64,000 nucleotides of DNA, taken from positions 1-64,000 of the forward strand of contig JAQUTK010000004.1 in assembly GCA_028709785.1 (NCBI GenBank), in the 5' to 3' direction. How positions within the stretch are numbered: position 1 is the stretch's first letter; each line of letters starts with the position of its first letter. The notes beneath the pieces were generated by a model. That model made no database searches and was not told the DNA's origin. It was given only the letters and a program-made list of their open reading frames with translations. This DNA is from Bacteroidales bacterium (lineage in GTDB: Bacteria; Bacteroidota; Bacteroidia; Bacteroidales; JAQUTK01). The translations under genes and the position numbers were made by a program. Of the stretch, positions 34,428 to 43,619 are shown piece after piece.

Positions 34428-35897
34428 TTATATTACAAATAACTCAAGACTCTCACGTATCATATCACTCATCCATAACGGAGCGACTCCGATTGCCACA
34501 ATGGCTAGTATCAGAGTTACTACTGAAAGACGCTCGTACCAAACTGCATCAGTAAGTTTAGTGTGTTCTTCATTAACGATTCCCCCATACAATAATTTGC
34601 CAACTACGCGAAGGATATAAACCGCTGTAATAACAATAGACGAAGTGCCAACAATAACCAGTACGCGGTGAAATACATCTGTATGCTCAAATGATCCCAC
34701 GAAAATAGTCATCTCTGCAACAAAGCCACTTAATCCGGGTAAACCTAAAGAAGCCAAACCGGCAATCACATAACAGCTACCAAGGAAAGGCATGATCTTC
34801 ATCAAACCACCCATCAAGCGAATATCACGGGTATGCGTACGTCCATAAATCATACCAATCAACGCAAAGAAGAGCGCTGTCATCAATCCATGGCTTAACA
34901 TTTGAAGCACCGCTCCTGTCATGGCTGTTGTATTAAACATCAGGATAGCAAACAATACCATACCACAATGGCTTACAGAACTATATGCATTGATGTATTT
35001 TAAATCCGTCTGAACACATGCTGAATAAGCACCATATACCACGCTTATTCCTGTAAGAATAAGGAATATCCATGCCATTTCATGCGCAGCTTCAGGCATC
35101 AGAGAAATTGCAATACGATAACAACCATATCCTCCCAACTTCATCAACACACCGGCATGAAGCATAGAAACTGCGGTTGGTGCAGAAGCATGACCATCAG
35201 GACTCCATGTATGAAAAGGGAATAAAGCTCCAAGAACTCCAAACCCGAGAAAAGTCAATGGGAAGAAAATCCGTTGCATCTCAATGGGCATATTTGCCTT
35301 GGCAAGTTCGAGGATATTCATGGTCGTTGCACCTGTCGTGAAGTAAATTCCCAATATTCCAAGAATCAACAACGCAGAACCTCCCATCAACATCAAAGTC
35401 AATTTCATCGCAGCATATTCCTTCTTTCCTGTTCCCCATACTCCAATCAAAAGGTACATCGGAATCAATGCAACCTCATAGAACATAAACATGGTAAACA
35501 GATCCAGTGATATAAAGAATCCATACACTCCAAGACTCAGCAAACTGAACCACAAGAAGTATTCTTTTGGAAGAGGATTCATTTTCCATGAAGCCAGCAC
35601 ACCAGTTATAACAATAATTGATGTAAGCATAAGCATCAGAACAGAGATACCATCCACACCTATTGTGTAGTGAATATTCAAAGATTCGAACCACGTCATA
35701 TCGGAAACCAACAACATTGGTGACCGGTCACCTGCCGCGCGCATATTCAAATACAAAGCAGTCAAATAGCCGGAGAGACCCAGTAGTAAGATAGCTCCCG
35801 ACATCATTACACCACGAATAGCCTGCATTGAGCGGGACAAAAACACACCCACAATCATCAAAATGGGTATAAGGACAAATAATGATAGTATATTCAT
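34428..35897 (-). CDS. nuoM: NADH-quinone oxidoreductase subunit M
   Basis: A 489-residue antiporter-type subunit of complex I with about 14 helices. Typical segments: FYEVALIPMYLLIGVWG, GALFPFHTWSPDGHASAPTAVSMLHAGVLMKLG and CVQTDLKYINAYSSVSHCG. The start at 35897 (MNILSLFVLIP) lies 10 bp after the nuoL stop and agrees with the first membrane helix; a longer reading from 35942 would overlap nuoL by 35 bp and is not favoured. Confidence 0.95.
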   Translation of the reverse strand: MNILSLFVLIPILMIVGVFLSRSMQAIRGVMMSGAILLLGLSGYLTALYLNMRAAGDRSPMLLVSDMTWFESLNIHYTIGVDGISVLMLMLTSIIVITGVLASWKMNPLPKEYFLWFSLLSLGVYGFFISLDLFTMFMFYEVALIPMYLLIGVWGTGKKEYAAMKLTLMLMGGSALLILGILGIYFTTGATTMNILELAKANMPIEMQRIFFPLTFLGFGVLGALFPFHTWSPDGHASAPTAVSMLHAGVLMKLGGYGCYRIAISLMPEAAHEMAWIFLILTGISVVYGAYSACVQTDLKYINAYSSVSHCGMVLFAILMFNTTAMTGAVLQMLSHGLMTALFFALIGMIYGRTHTRDIRLMGGLMKIMPFLGSCYVIAGLASLGLPGLSGFVAEMTIFVGSFEHTDVFHRVLVIVGTSSIVITAVYILRVVGKLLYGGIVNEEHTKLTDAVWYERLSVVTLILAIVAIGVAPLWMSDMIRESLELFVI

Positions 35898-35907
35898 TTT
35901 CGTATGA

Positions 35908-37833
35908 TTAGAAGTTGATATATTGTGACAGAGCCAACGCAACTATCAAAAAAGTTCCTATTAAAAAGACATACGCATATTGTTGCACATTGCCACTTTG
36001 GAAACCTCTGATAAGATAAGCCACACGATTTGCACTCCAGGACAAACCATTCATGAAGCCATCCACTACATGACGGTCAAACCATGCAATCGGAGTAGAT
36101 ATGCGATCAAAAATAATCTTTCTTGTAATGAACAGATATACCTCATCAATATAAAAACGGTGACTAGCTGCCGTATGCAAACCACAAAACGTTGTTGCGA
36201 GTTGATCAGGCATGGTATTAGAACCTTTCTTATACATCCATGTTGCAAACCCGATAGCAAGACAAGCCACAACAACACTGGTTATTGCCACAGTCGGATC
36301 CAGATGAATCTCATAGATCAATCCGTCGCTGCTTACAAATTCACCGAATGGTATAAATCCGGCTACACATGTTACAACTGCCAGAAATATAAGTGGAACA
36401 GTCATCAAGGCCGGAGCCTCATGAGGAGTATGTTTGTGCTCAGATGGAGTGCCCCAGAATATCCTGTAATACAGACGGAACATATAAAATGCTGTCAAAC
36501 CGGCAATACCACTCATTGCTATACCCATCAGCGGACTGAAAGAGAAAGATGCAGCAAGAATCTCATCTTTACTAAAGAATCCCGAGAATGGAGGAATACC
36601 TGAAATAGCGAGACAAGCAATCAAAAATGTGATATGGGTAACAGGTAAATGTTTGCGGAGACCTCCCATATTGCTCATCTCATTACTATGCACCGCATGG
36701 ATTATTGCACCGGCACCTAAGAAGAGTAAAGCTTTAAACATAGCATGTGTAAACAAATGGAACATACCTGCCATATAACCGGTTCCTTCGTGAGAGCCCA
36801 TTCCGCTTACTCCCAATGCAACCATCATAAAGCCGATCTGAGAAATCGTGGAAAATGCAAGAACCCGTTTGATATCAGTTTGCACACAAGCAATTGCAGC
36901 TGCAAAGAGTGAAGTAAAAGCACCCACATAAGCAATTCCATGAAGTACATCCGGAGCAAATGTTTCATACACCGGGAATAGGCGCGCAACCAGGAATACA
37001 CCTGCTACAACCATGGTTGCAGCGTGAATCAAGGCAGAAACAGGAGTTGGACCTTCCATTGCATCCGGCAACCATATCTGTAATGGGAACATAGCACTCT
37101 TACCGGCACCTCCAATAAAGATTAGCGCTAGAGCTACACTGATCACTGAATAACCCAGAAATGAAGCCTGAATAGCTCCGGAAAACAGTGCCGGGTCGCA
37201 AGAACAGAGTTTATCAAAATCAAATGTTCCTGTATAGAAAGAAAGAAGCAGGATTCCGATCAGAAAGCCAAGATCGGCAAAACGAGTCACAATAAACGCC
37301 TTTTTACTGGCAGCTACTGCTTCCGGTTTTGTATAGTAGAATCCAATCAACAGGAAAGAAGAAACTCCTACCAACTCCCAGAAGAGATACATCTGGAAAA
37401 TGTTGGTTGCAAGAACCAGTCCAAGCATTGAGAAAGTGAAAAGGCTTAAGAAAGCGTAGTAACGCTGAAAACCTTTTTCTCCATGCATATAGCCCATGCT
37501 ATAGATATGAACCATCAAACTGACAGTAGAAATAACAACCAGCATCATTACAGAAATAGGATCCAACAGGATACCCAAGTTGAACTGCAATGTTCCTCCA
37601 AAGTCCAGCCACTTCATATTATATGGCATCATTTTAGCAAAGGCACCATCTACACGGGGAGCCGTGAAATAGATAAATGCGGTTGCATAAGAAAGCAGGG
37701 TAGTAGCACCCAGCAAAACACTTCCCAATAGTCCGGAAACAACAGGTTTCATTTTATACCCTCCTAAACCGAGTATAATAAAAGAAACCAAGGGAAGAAT
37801 AAGTATGTATAATGTAAATTCCATCTCGTTCAT
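35908..37833 (-). CDS. nuoL: NADH-quinone oxidoreductase subunit L
   Basis: A 641-residue subunit with about 16 membrane helices and the long lateral helix region at its C-terminus, the outermost proton channel of complex I. Conserved parts: FWELVGVSSFLLIGFYYTK, GKSAMFPLQIWLPDAMEGPTPVSALIHAATMV, CVQTDIKRVLAFSTISQIG and KDEILAA. The start codon may be 37833 or the second ATG three codons later (37824). It lies 13 bp after nuoK. Confidence 0.96.
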   Translation of the reverse strand: MNEMEFTLYILILPLVSFIILGLGGYKMKPVVSGLLGSVLLGATTLLSYATAFIYFTAPRVDGAFAKMMPYNMKWLDFGGTLQFNLGILLDPISVMMLVVISTVSLMVHIYSMGYMHGEKGFQRYYAFLSLFTFSMLGLVLATNIFQMYLFWELVGVSSFLLIGFYYTKPEAVAASKKAFIVTRFADLGFLIGILLLSFYTGTFDFDKLCSCDPALFSGAIQASFLGYSVISVALALIFIGGAGKSAMFPLQIWLPDAMEGPTPVSALIHAATMVVAGVFLVARLFPVYETFAPDVLHGIAYVGAFTSLFAAAIACVQTDIKRVLAFSTISQIGFMMVALGVSGMGSHEGTGYMAGMFHLFTHAMFKALLFLGAGAIIHAVHSNEMSNMGGLRKHLPVTHITFLIACLAISGIPPFSGFFSKDEILAASFSFSPLMGIAMSGIAGLTAFYMFRLYYRIFWGTPSEHKHTPHEAPALMTVPLIFLAVVTCVAGFIPFGEFVSSDGLIYEIHLDPTVAITSVVVACLAIGFATWMYKKGSNTMPDQLATTFCGLHTAASHRFYIDEVYLFITRKIIFDRISTPIAWFDRHVVDGFMNGLSWSANRVAYLIRGFQSGNVQQYAYVFLIGTFLIVALALSQYINF

Positions 37834-37846
37834 TTAGTTTTAATCA

Positions 37847-38158
37847 TTAGTTCTTCATTTCATCCAGATTTTTCACTTGGATTGAATGCAAATTACGATA
37901 TACATTGATACAAATTGCAATAGCAATAGCAGTTTCTGCAGCAGAAACGCCAATAGCAAACAGCGTAAAGAAGAACCCTTCCATTTGATCCGGATACAAA
38001 TAGCGGTTGAATACCATAAAGTTGATATCCACTGAATTCAGGATCAGTTCAATTGAAATCAGGATTCCCAGCAAACTCCGGCGGACTATAAAGCCATATA
38101 TACCGGCAAACATCATAATGGCACTCACCACCAGATAATATTCCATATGTATTTCCAT
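37847..38158 (-). CDS. nuoK: NADH-quinone oxidoreductase subunit K
   Basis: A 103-residue, three-helix membrane subunit. It carries the two conserved glutamates of the proton path (one in ISIELILNSV, one in SAAETAIAIAI). GIYGFIVRRSLLGILISIELILN is diagnostic. It is 3 bp after nuoJ. The reading could also begin four codons later. Confidence 0.95.
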   Translation of the reverse strand: MEIHMEYYLVVSAIMMFAGIYGFIVRRSLLGILISIELILNSVDINFMVFNRYLYPDQMEGFFFTLFAIGVSAAETAIAIAICINVYRNLHSIQVKNLDEMKN

Positions 38159-38161
38159 ATC

Positions 38162-38671
38162 TTATCTTTTTCTTGCAATTAGAATTCCTCCGACGATACA
38201 TGCCAATAATAATACACTGACTGCTTCGAACGGTAATAAATATTGATATTTCTCTGTTCCCATCAATACCTGACCAATCATTTTCATATCAATCTCACCG
38301 GCTACATATTTTGAGGTCGGAAAAGAATGTGATAGTATAATGTATATAGATAATAACGCACCTGCTACAACAGCAGAAAGACCGGCTATTACATACTTCA
38401 TTTTAGGGCGTTCATTATCACCCCCCGGACTACTTGTCAGCAATATTGAGAATACATATAACACAATAACACCACCGGCATACACGGTCAACTGCACAGC
38501 GCCCATAAAGGAATAATTCATTTGAAAATATAATCCGGCTGTAGCGAAAAGTACAAACAGCAAATAAGTTGCCGAACGTAAGATACGCGTCGTAGTTACC
38601 GTAAGAATTGAACAAACCACGATGACAGCTGACAACAGATAAAATACAACTTCATTCAATGTCATTTCCAT
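38162..38671 (-). CDS. nuoJ: NADH-quinone oxidoreductase subunit J
   Basis: A 169-residue, five-helix membrane subunit. The motif FSFMGAVQLTVYAGGVIVLYVFSI-like (read here as YSFMGAVQLTVYAGG) is the hallmark of NuoJ and includes the pi-bulge helix. It lies 1 bp after nuoI and 3 bp before nuoK, in standard complex I order. Confidence 0.95.
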   Translation of the reverse strand: MEMTLNEVVFYLLSAVIVVCSILTVTTTRILRSATYLLFVLFATAGLYFQMNYSFMGAVQLTVYAGGVIVLYVFSILLTSSPGGDNERPKMKYVIAGLSAVVAGALLSIYIILSHSFPTSKYVAGEIDMKMIGQVLMGTEKYQYLLPFEAVSVLLLACIVGGILIARKR

Positions 38672-38672
38672 A

Positions 38673-39122
38673 CTATTTCTTATTAAGTTGTTTCACTAAT
38701 TTCGCTCTTGTAAAGACCGCATGTTCAAATGAATTATCAAAACAGATCGCATCGTGCGGACAAGCTCTTACACACATCTGACAAAACATGCAGGATCCAT
38801 GATCATACATGTATCTTGTCAAGACTTTTTTCTTTTTTCCTGTTTCTTCATTTACTTCAGTCACACTTTCAACGTGGATAGTGCCATTGGGACAAGCTAT
38901 CTCACAAAGTCCGCAAGCAATACATTTATGATTGTCTTCGGCATCATGGGGCATTGTCAATGTCCCTCTGAAGCGATCGGCAATGACCAGTGTCTCTCTG
39001 TTCTCTGGATAGCATTCGGTCGTCTTTTTGCGGAAAAAGATACGCAACGTAACTTTCATACCGATTAATAATGACTTTAGCCCTTTGTAGAAGGAGACAA
39101 AATATTCTTTTATACTATTCAT
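38673..39122 (-). CDS. nuoI: NADH-quinone oxidoreductase subunit I
   Basis: A 149-residue ferredoxin-type subunit with two 4Fe-4S motifs: CIACGLCEIACP and CMFCQMCVRACP. These give clusters N6a and N6b, which carry electrons to NuoB. In a complex without NuoEFG this subunit is the likely docking place for the external electron donor. A variable lysine-rich loop (EETGKKKKV) lies between the two motifs. It is 33 bp after nuoH, the largest gap in this part of the operon. Confidence 0.95.
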   Translation of the reverse strand: MNSIKEYFVSFYKGLKSLLIGMKVTLRIFFRKKTTECYPENRETLVIADRFRGTLTMPHDAEDNHKCIACGLCEIACPNGTIHVESVTEVNEETGKKKKVLTRYMYDHGSCMFCQMCVRACPHDAICFDNSFEHAVFTRAKLVKQLNKK

Positions 39123-39155
39123 ACCTCTTTAATTAGTAATTAATACTTTTCATGA

Positions 39156-40232
39156 TCAGAAATGCAATCCGAATACAACGATGATTACCATCAGCATCAG
39201 GTTAATCAGGTTGATAGGAAGCAAATACTTCCATTCCAATCGGAGCAACTGGTCAATACGCAATCGAGGGAATGTCCATTTAAACCACATGATGATAAAT
39301 ATCATCAGCGCAACCTTTCCGAAAAACCAGAAGAGCGATGGAATATAGTCCATGATCATATTAAAGTTATCGAATCCGGGAATGTGCAAAGGCATCCATC
39401 CGCCCCAGAAAAGAGTTGCTGCTACAGCTGCAACAACAAACATGTTCAGATACTCTGCCAGATAAAAGAATCCGAACTGAATACCGGAATACTCTGTATG
39501 ATAACCGGCAGTCAACTCAGAGTCTGCTTCCGGAAGGTCAAACGGTCCCCGGTTCGTTTCCGCCGTACCGGCAATCAAATAAATCACAAATGCGATGAAT
39601 GCAGGAATATGTCCTGTAAATATAAACCATCCGTTTGCCTGACTCTCCACAATCGTAGAGAGCTGCATACTTCCGCTTAACACAACCATTGTTAGAATGG
39701 TCAAACCGATGGAGAGTTCGTAGCTGATCATCTGGGCACCACTTCGCATGGCTCCAATCAATGAAAACTTATTGTTACTACTCCATCCGGCAAGTAAGAT
39801 ACCCACTATACCAATAGAAGAAACTGCCAGCAAAAAGAAAATTCCTACATTAAAATCAAGGATCTCCAATCCTTTTGCAAAAGGGATGCAACCGAAAGCA
39901 AGAACCGAAGAGATGATGACAATAAACGGGGCTACCCGAAACAAAAATTTATCGCTATGGTTCATATCGATAAGCTCTTTAATCAACATCTTGAACATAT
40001 CCGCTACGGGTTGAATCAATCCGTAAGGACCTACACGATTCGGGCCAAGACGGCACTGAAACCATGCACAAATCTTCCGTTCACCATATATAAGAGCCAG
40101 TGCTATGAGGGCATAGGCTGTCAAAAGGCACAAACCGACCAACAAGAACTCTACAAGTAAAGCCGCCTGATCCGGAAGAAAACTTCTCAATAAAGTATCT
40201 ACCCATTGAGTAACTACTGCAAAATCAAACAT
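39156..40232 (-). CDS. nuoH: NADH-quinone oxidoreductase subunit H
   Basis: A 358-residue membrane subunit with eight to nine helices that forms much of the quinone site. Diagnostic stretches: [57 protein letters not shown] and [22 protein letters not shown]. It is 5 bp after nuoCD and just ahead of nuoI. Confidence 0.96.
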   Translation of the reverse strand: MFDFAVVTQWVDTLLRSFLPDQAALLVEFLLVGLCLLTAYALIALALIYGERKICAWFQCRLGPNRVGPYGLIQPVADMFKMLIKELIDMNHSDKFLFRVAPFIVIISSVLAFGCIPFAKGLEILDFNVGIFFLLAVSSIGIVGILLAGWSSNNKFSLIGAMRSGAQMISYELSIGLTILTMVVLSGSMQLSTIVESQANGWFIFTGHIPAFIAFVIYLIAGTAETNRGPFDLPEADSELTAGYHTEYSGIQFGFFYLAEYLNMFVVAAVAATLFWGGWMPLHIPGFDNFNMIMDYIPSLFWFFGKVALMIFIIMWFKWTFPRLRIDQLLRLEWKYLLPINLINLMLMVIIVVFGLHF

Positions 40233-40237
40233 AATTA

Positions 40238-41872
40238 TTATCTATCTATATCAGGTACAACATAATCCAAGGTTCCTCCAATAGCTATCAGGTCGGCAAT
40301 TTTGGAGCCAGTAGCTAAAAGATCTACAACTGAGACCAAAGGAAGGCACGATGAACGGAATTTCAAACGATACGGTGTCTTGTCACCTTTACTTTCAATA
40401 TACACACCAAAGGCACCACGTCCGGCTTCAACCATTTTGAAGAATGATCCTTCCGGTAGACGCATGATTGGTTTGGTTTTGACTGCATAGTCTCCGGCAG
40501 GGATATTATCTATGAGTTGTTCCAGAATATGGAGGGACTCCAGAATCTCATCCATACGTACCATGTAACGGGCAAAGCTATCGCCTTCAGTATAAATAAT
40601 CTCCTTGAAATCAACTTTATCATATACTCCATAGGGAGACAGCTTACGAATATCACAGGAAACACCGGAAGCTCTTCCTGAGGGACCTGTCACTCCGTAT
40701 GATACTGCATCTTCTTTTGATAGAATACCTACACCTTTCAGACGTTGGGTAGCGATTACATTGCCGGTAAATACGTCATGATACTCTTTCAACATCGGAG
40801 GTAGGTACTTGATAAACTTCTTTACTCCGGCTACAAAGTCTGGATGTATATCGGCCATCACTCCACCAATCACATTATAATTCTGAATGAGTCGTCCTCC
40901 CGTTGTTTCTTCAAACAAATCCAGTATCTTTTCACGATCACGGAATCCGTAAAAGAAGGGGGTCAACGCTCCCATATCCATACAAAGACAGGAGTAGAAA
41001 AGGAAGTGTGACTGAAGTCTGGAGAGTTCATCCATAATGGTACGGATATATTTTACCCGATCAGGTATTTCCATACCCAAAGCCTCTTCGACACACATAC
41101 ATACTGCATGACGGTTTTGATGAGCAGACAGATAATCCAGACGGTCAGTATAGCCGAGTATCTGAGGATAGGTAAGACTTTCGGCCATCTTCTCTATTCC
41201 TCTGTGGATATACCCACAGTGAACATCTACTTTTTTAATTATTTCACCTTCCAATGAAGTGCGAAAGTGAAGCACTCCATGAGTTGCCGGGTGCTGTGGA
41301 CCAATATTAACCACATATTCTGAATCCTCGAAAAGCACCTTCTTTTTCTCTTCTACTTCTCCTTTCTCGTTTGTCACAAGCACAGGAGTCATATCATCGG
41401 TTTCTTCATTGGACATCACAAGTGGATTGTTCTCTTCGCTCATATCATAATCTTTTCGGAGTGGAAATCCGACAAAATCATTACGAAGGAATAAACGACG
41501 CATATCCGGATGATTAATGAAACGGATACCAAAGAAGTCAAACACTTCCCGTTCGTTCATGTTTGCTGTTGCCCAAATATCAGCGACGCTATATAGTTGC
41601 GGTTTCTCTCTATCGGTTGTACTAGTCTTTACAACAAGATAGGTACGATATTGTAATGAAAACAGATGATAAACAACACCCAAGCTATCGCCCCAATCCA
41701 TTCCGGAAAGACATACAAGGAAGTTAAACTGTAAATCTTTATCGTCGCGGAACTTCATCATCGCATCGTGTATCTTCGAAGAAGGAAGTATCACTTCCAA
41801 AGGCTTCCCCTCTGCTTTCACGAACTCTGCTTCAGGAGCAAGAGCTGCTATTCTTTCTTTCAGATCAATCAT
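40238..41872 (-). CDS. nuoC: NADH-quinone oxidoreductase, fused subunits C and D
   Basis: A 544-residue fusion. Residues 1-145 are the 30-kDa NuoC domain ([21 protein letters not shown]). An acidic linker follows (about 146-185), then the 49-kDa NuoD domain beginning at [17 protein letters not shown] and ending in [12 protein letters not shown]. NuoD frames the quinone-binding cavity with NuoB. Fused CD forms are well known in E. coli as well. It overlaps nuoB by 8 bp, which suggests coupled translation. Confidence 0.96.
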   Translation of the reverse strand: MIDLKERIAALAPEAEFVKAEGKPLEVILPSSKIHDAMMKFRDDKDLQFNFLVCLSGMDWGDSLGVVYHLFSLQYRTYLVVKTSTTDREKPQLYSVADIWATANMNEREVFDFFGIRFINHPDMRRLFLRNDFVGFPLRKDYDMSEENNPLVMSNEETDDMTPVLVTNEKGEVEEKKKVLFEDSEYVVNIGPQHPATHGVLHFRTSLEGEIIKKVDVHCGYIHRGIEKMAESLTYPQILGYTDRLDYLSAHQNRHAVCMCVEEALGMEIPDRVKYIRTIMDELSRLQSHFLFYSCLCMDMGALTPFFYGFRDREKILDLFEETTGGRLIQNYNVIGGVMADIHPDFVAGVKKFIKYLPPMLKEYHDVFTGNVIATQRLKGVGILSKEDAVSYGVTGPSGRASGVSCDIRKLSPYGVYDKVDFKEIIYTEGDSFARYMVRMDEILESLHILEQLIDNIPAGDYAVKTKPIMRLPEGSFFKMVEAGRGAFGVYIESKGDKTPYRLKFRSSCLPLVSVVDLLATGSKIADLIAIGGTLDYVVPDIDR

Positions 41873-42443
41873 TTTCAGTTCCTTTCTTTTCTTTTCTGTT
41901 TACGCCTCCGAAGAACTTATCTGTCTTCACCTTCCGTTGCAGCTGCATCATTCCATAGAGCAATGCTTCAGGACGTGGAGGACATCCCGGGATAAAGACA
42001 TCCACCGGGATAATTTTATCAACTCCATTAACTACGTGGTATGATTTTACAAAAGGTCCGCCGGAGATGGCGCATCCACCCATTGCAATCACATATTTGG
42101 GCTCAGCCATCTGATCATACAAACGTTTTAATACAGGTGCCATCTTGTTGGTAATCGTACCTGCAACAATAATCACGTCTGCTTGTCGCGGACTGGCACG
42201 CGTCACTTCAAACCCGAAACGGGAAAAATCATACCGGGCGGCACCAACCGCCATAAACTCAATACCACAACAACTCGTTGCAAATGTAAGCGGCCATAGG
42301 GAATTGCTTCTTCCCCAATTGATGAGATCATCAAGTGAACCAACAATAACATCGACACCACCTTCTCTGAGTTGTTTGATTGACTCCAGATATTCATTGT
42401 CATTGAAGTCTTCATATTTCATCGACTTAATTTTCACTTCCAT
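41865..42443 (-). CDS. nuoB: NADH-quinone oxidoreductase subunit B
   Basis: A 192-residue subunit holding the terminal cluster N2. Its ligands are the tandem cysteines in [11 protein letters not shown], one in MGGCAISGG and one in [13 protein letters not shown], so all four are present. [16 protein letters not shown] is a family signature. It overlaps nuoA by 10 bp and nuoCD by 8 bp. Confidence 0.96.
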   Translation of the reverse strand: MEVKIKSMKYEDFNDNEYLESIKQLREGGVDVIVGSLDDLINWGRSNSLWPLTFATSCCGIEFMAVGAARYDFSRFGFEVTRASPRQADVIIVAGTITNKMAPVLKRLYDQMAEPKYVIAMGGCAISGGPFVKSYHVVNGVDKIIPVDVFIPGCPPRPEALLYGMMQLQRKVKTDKFFGGVNRKEKKGTEND

Positions 42444-42784
42444 TCCAATGCTCCTTTCTTCCAGGCATATGCAAGACCCAGAACCAAAACAACAAAAAAG
42501 AACAACACATTAATCAGACCGTCGATTCCAGCTTCACGCACAGTAACTGCCCATGGAAAAAGGAAAACAGTCTCGACATCAAACATAAGAAAAAGGATTG
42601 CATACAAGTAGTAACCTACTTTAAACTGCATCCAGGATCCTCCTCTTGTCGGAATACCACACTCGTACGCTTCTCCTTTCTGTTTGTTATAAGAACTTGG
42701 AGAGAGAAGACGTCCAATGATCAAAGCTGCTGCAACAAGTACAATAGCTGTAATCAATACGACTACAAATAGTGAGAGATTCAT
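42434..42784 (-). CDS. nuoA: NADH-quinone oxidoreductase subunit A
   Basis: A 116-residue, three-helix subunit and the first gene of the complex I operon. [43 protein letters not shown] (read in two parts) is the diagnostic NuoA region. No clear TAnnTTTG box is seen in the 95 bp before it; transcription could come from its own weak promoter or by read-through of the terminator at 42878-42936. Confidence 0.95.
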   Translation of the reverse strand: MNLSLFVVVLITAIVLVAAALIIGRLLSPSSYNKQKGEAYECGIPTRGGSWMQFKVGYYLYAILFLMFDVETVFLFPWAVTVREAGIDGLINVLFFFVVLVLGLAYAWKKGALEWK

Positions 42785-42877
42785 AAATTAGAATTACTTA
42801 TTAGTATATAAATTACAAAATGATAACGGATAGCCTGAAATTTTGAGAGAATGGTTCAAGAAGTAACCAAGAGGAAA

Positions 42878-42936
42878 TAAAAAAAGCCTGTTATTCAAGC
42901 TCTCTGATGGCACAGAGTTGATACTTGTAACAGGCT
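42878..42936 (-). terminator. Strong terminator between the candidate small RNA and nuoA
   Basis: Outer stem AGCCTGTTA (42885-42893) with TAACAGGCT (42928-42936), then CAAG/CTTG, then inner CTCTG/CAGAG, forming one long stem-loop. On the minus strand it is followed by seven T residues (42878-42884). It lies about 95 bp before the nuoA start codon. Confidence 0.8.
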
Positions 42937-43152
42937 GTATTCGAGTTTGATTCAGTACGCGTTTATATTCAAGGCAAGAATAAAACCACTTACATATCAG
43001 TAAGCAACACGATTTAAAAGATACGTGAGAATCAGTAGATTGGGCGCAATATTCACCACCCGGTTTCTTTGCATTGGATCTGAAAGCAAAGAGTAGAGTG
43101 CCTTGTATAAATATAACAAAGTCCTGATGAAAATACATACCTATTTTTTAAG
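42878..43152 (-). ncRNA. Candidate small RNA or transcribed leader upstream of nuoA
   Basis: A segment of about 275 nt bounded by a consensus promoter (43159-43191) and a strong intrinsic terminator (42878-42936). A 114-codon open frame (42794-43138) overlaps it but crosses the terminator hairpin, is rich in Cys, Ser, Phe and Leu, and resembles no protein I know, so I treat it as non-coding. I tested it by eye against tmRNA (no tag frame, no CCA end) and RNase P RNA and saw neither. A 6S-type RNA or a nuo attenuator remains possible. Confidence 0.5.
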
Positions 43153-43158
43153 ATGCCG

Positions 43159-43191
43159 CAAAGATAGAAATAATATTTGAATATAAACAAA
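43159..43191 (-). promoter_or_regulatory. Full Bacteroidetes promoter upstream of the candidate RNA and nuo operon
   Basis: On the minus strand: -33 TTTG (43188-43191), 21-nt spacer, -7 TATCTTTG (43159-43166). Start expected near 43152. Confidence 0.7.
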
Positions 43192-43310
43192 TTGCTACTC
43201 AAAGATTACAAAAATCAAGGGACACAATTCTCTTTTCTTTCCGTAGTTGAATACATCCTTTAATAAAAAAGATGGAATGGATTAAAAGTGTAAACTAAAT
43301 TCTGGTTTAG

Positions 43311-43403
43311 TAAAAGAGCCAACTGTAGTCAGAGATAAAAATAAAGAGTCTACTAAAATCAGAGTAAGAAGATAAAAGAGTCAACCCATCGCAGGGTCCT
43401 ACA
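43311..43403. repeat. Imperfect 31-bp tandem repeat, three units
   Basis: Units start at 43311, 43342 and 43373, exactly 31 bp apart, each opening with TAAAAGAG or TAAAGAG followed by YC(A/T)AC. The first two also share TCAGAG. The third unit is more diverged. It is intergenic and upstream of the nuo promoter. No function is recognised. Confidence 0.45.
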
Positions 43404-43410
43404 GTCATGG

Positions 43411-43530
43411 ATAAAGGATGCCTATTGGTCGATCCAAACGACCTGAAAACTTTTGAATTTTATCAGGACGTTTACTCCGTTTCACTGCAGTGAAACGGAA
43501 GGAATATAAGGATGGTTTTTCCAAAGCATC
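43411..43530. repeat. Palindromic intergenic repeat, copy 2
   Basis: The centre is a 24-bp perfect palindrome (43476-43499) with core CCGTTTCACTGCAGTGAAAC. Blocks shared with copy 3 in the same order: TAAAGGATGCCTAT (43412-43425), AAACGACCTGAA (43436-43447, inverted in copy 3), ATAAGGATGGTTT (43506-43518) and CCAAAGC (43521-43527). Shared with copy 1: TATCAGGA. The outer limits are approximate. Confidence 0.7.
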
Positions 43531-43568
43531 AGGTTGTTTGGCATCAGAAATCAAGGTGCATGAAATTA

Positions 43569-43600
43569 AAAAGGCCGTCTCATTTCTGAGACGGCCTTTT
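43569..43600 (-). terminator. Terminator of the Gfo/Idh-DUF1080 operon
   Basis: A perfect 13-bp stem (AAAAGGCCGTCTC, 43569-43581, with 43588-43600) and a 6-nt loop. Symmetrical A/T ends make it usable in both directions. It lies about 20 bp after the DUF1080 stop. Confidence 0.85.
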
Positions 43601-43619
43601 CGTTGTGTCGGAATACTAA

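Noticed and set aside
35980-36603. 207-codon frame antisense to nuoL
   Set aside because: Rich in His, Cys, Thr and basic residues with no motif; a shadow of a conserved membrane-protein gene.
42794-43138. 114-codon open frame upstream of nuoA, minus strand
   Set aside because: It runs through a strong intrinsic terminator, has a composition rich in Cys, Phe and Ser, and no recognisable motif. Better explained as a non-coding transcript.
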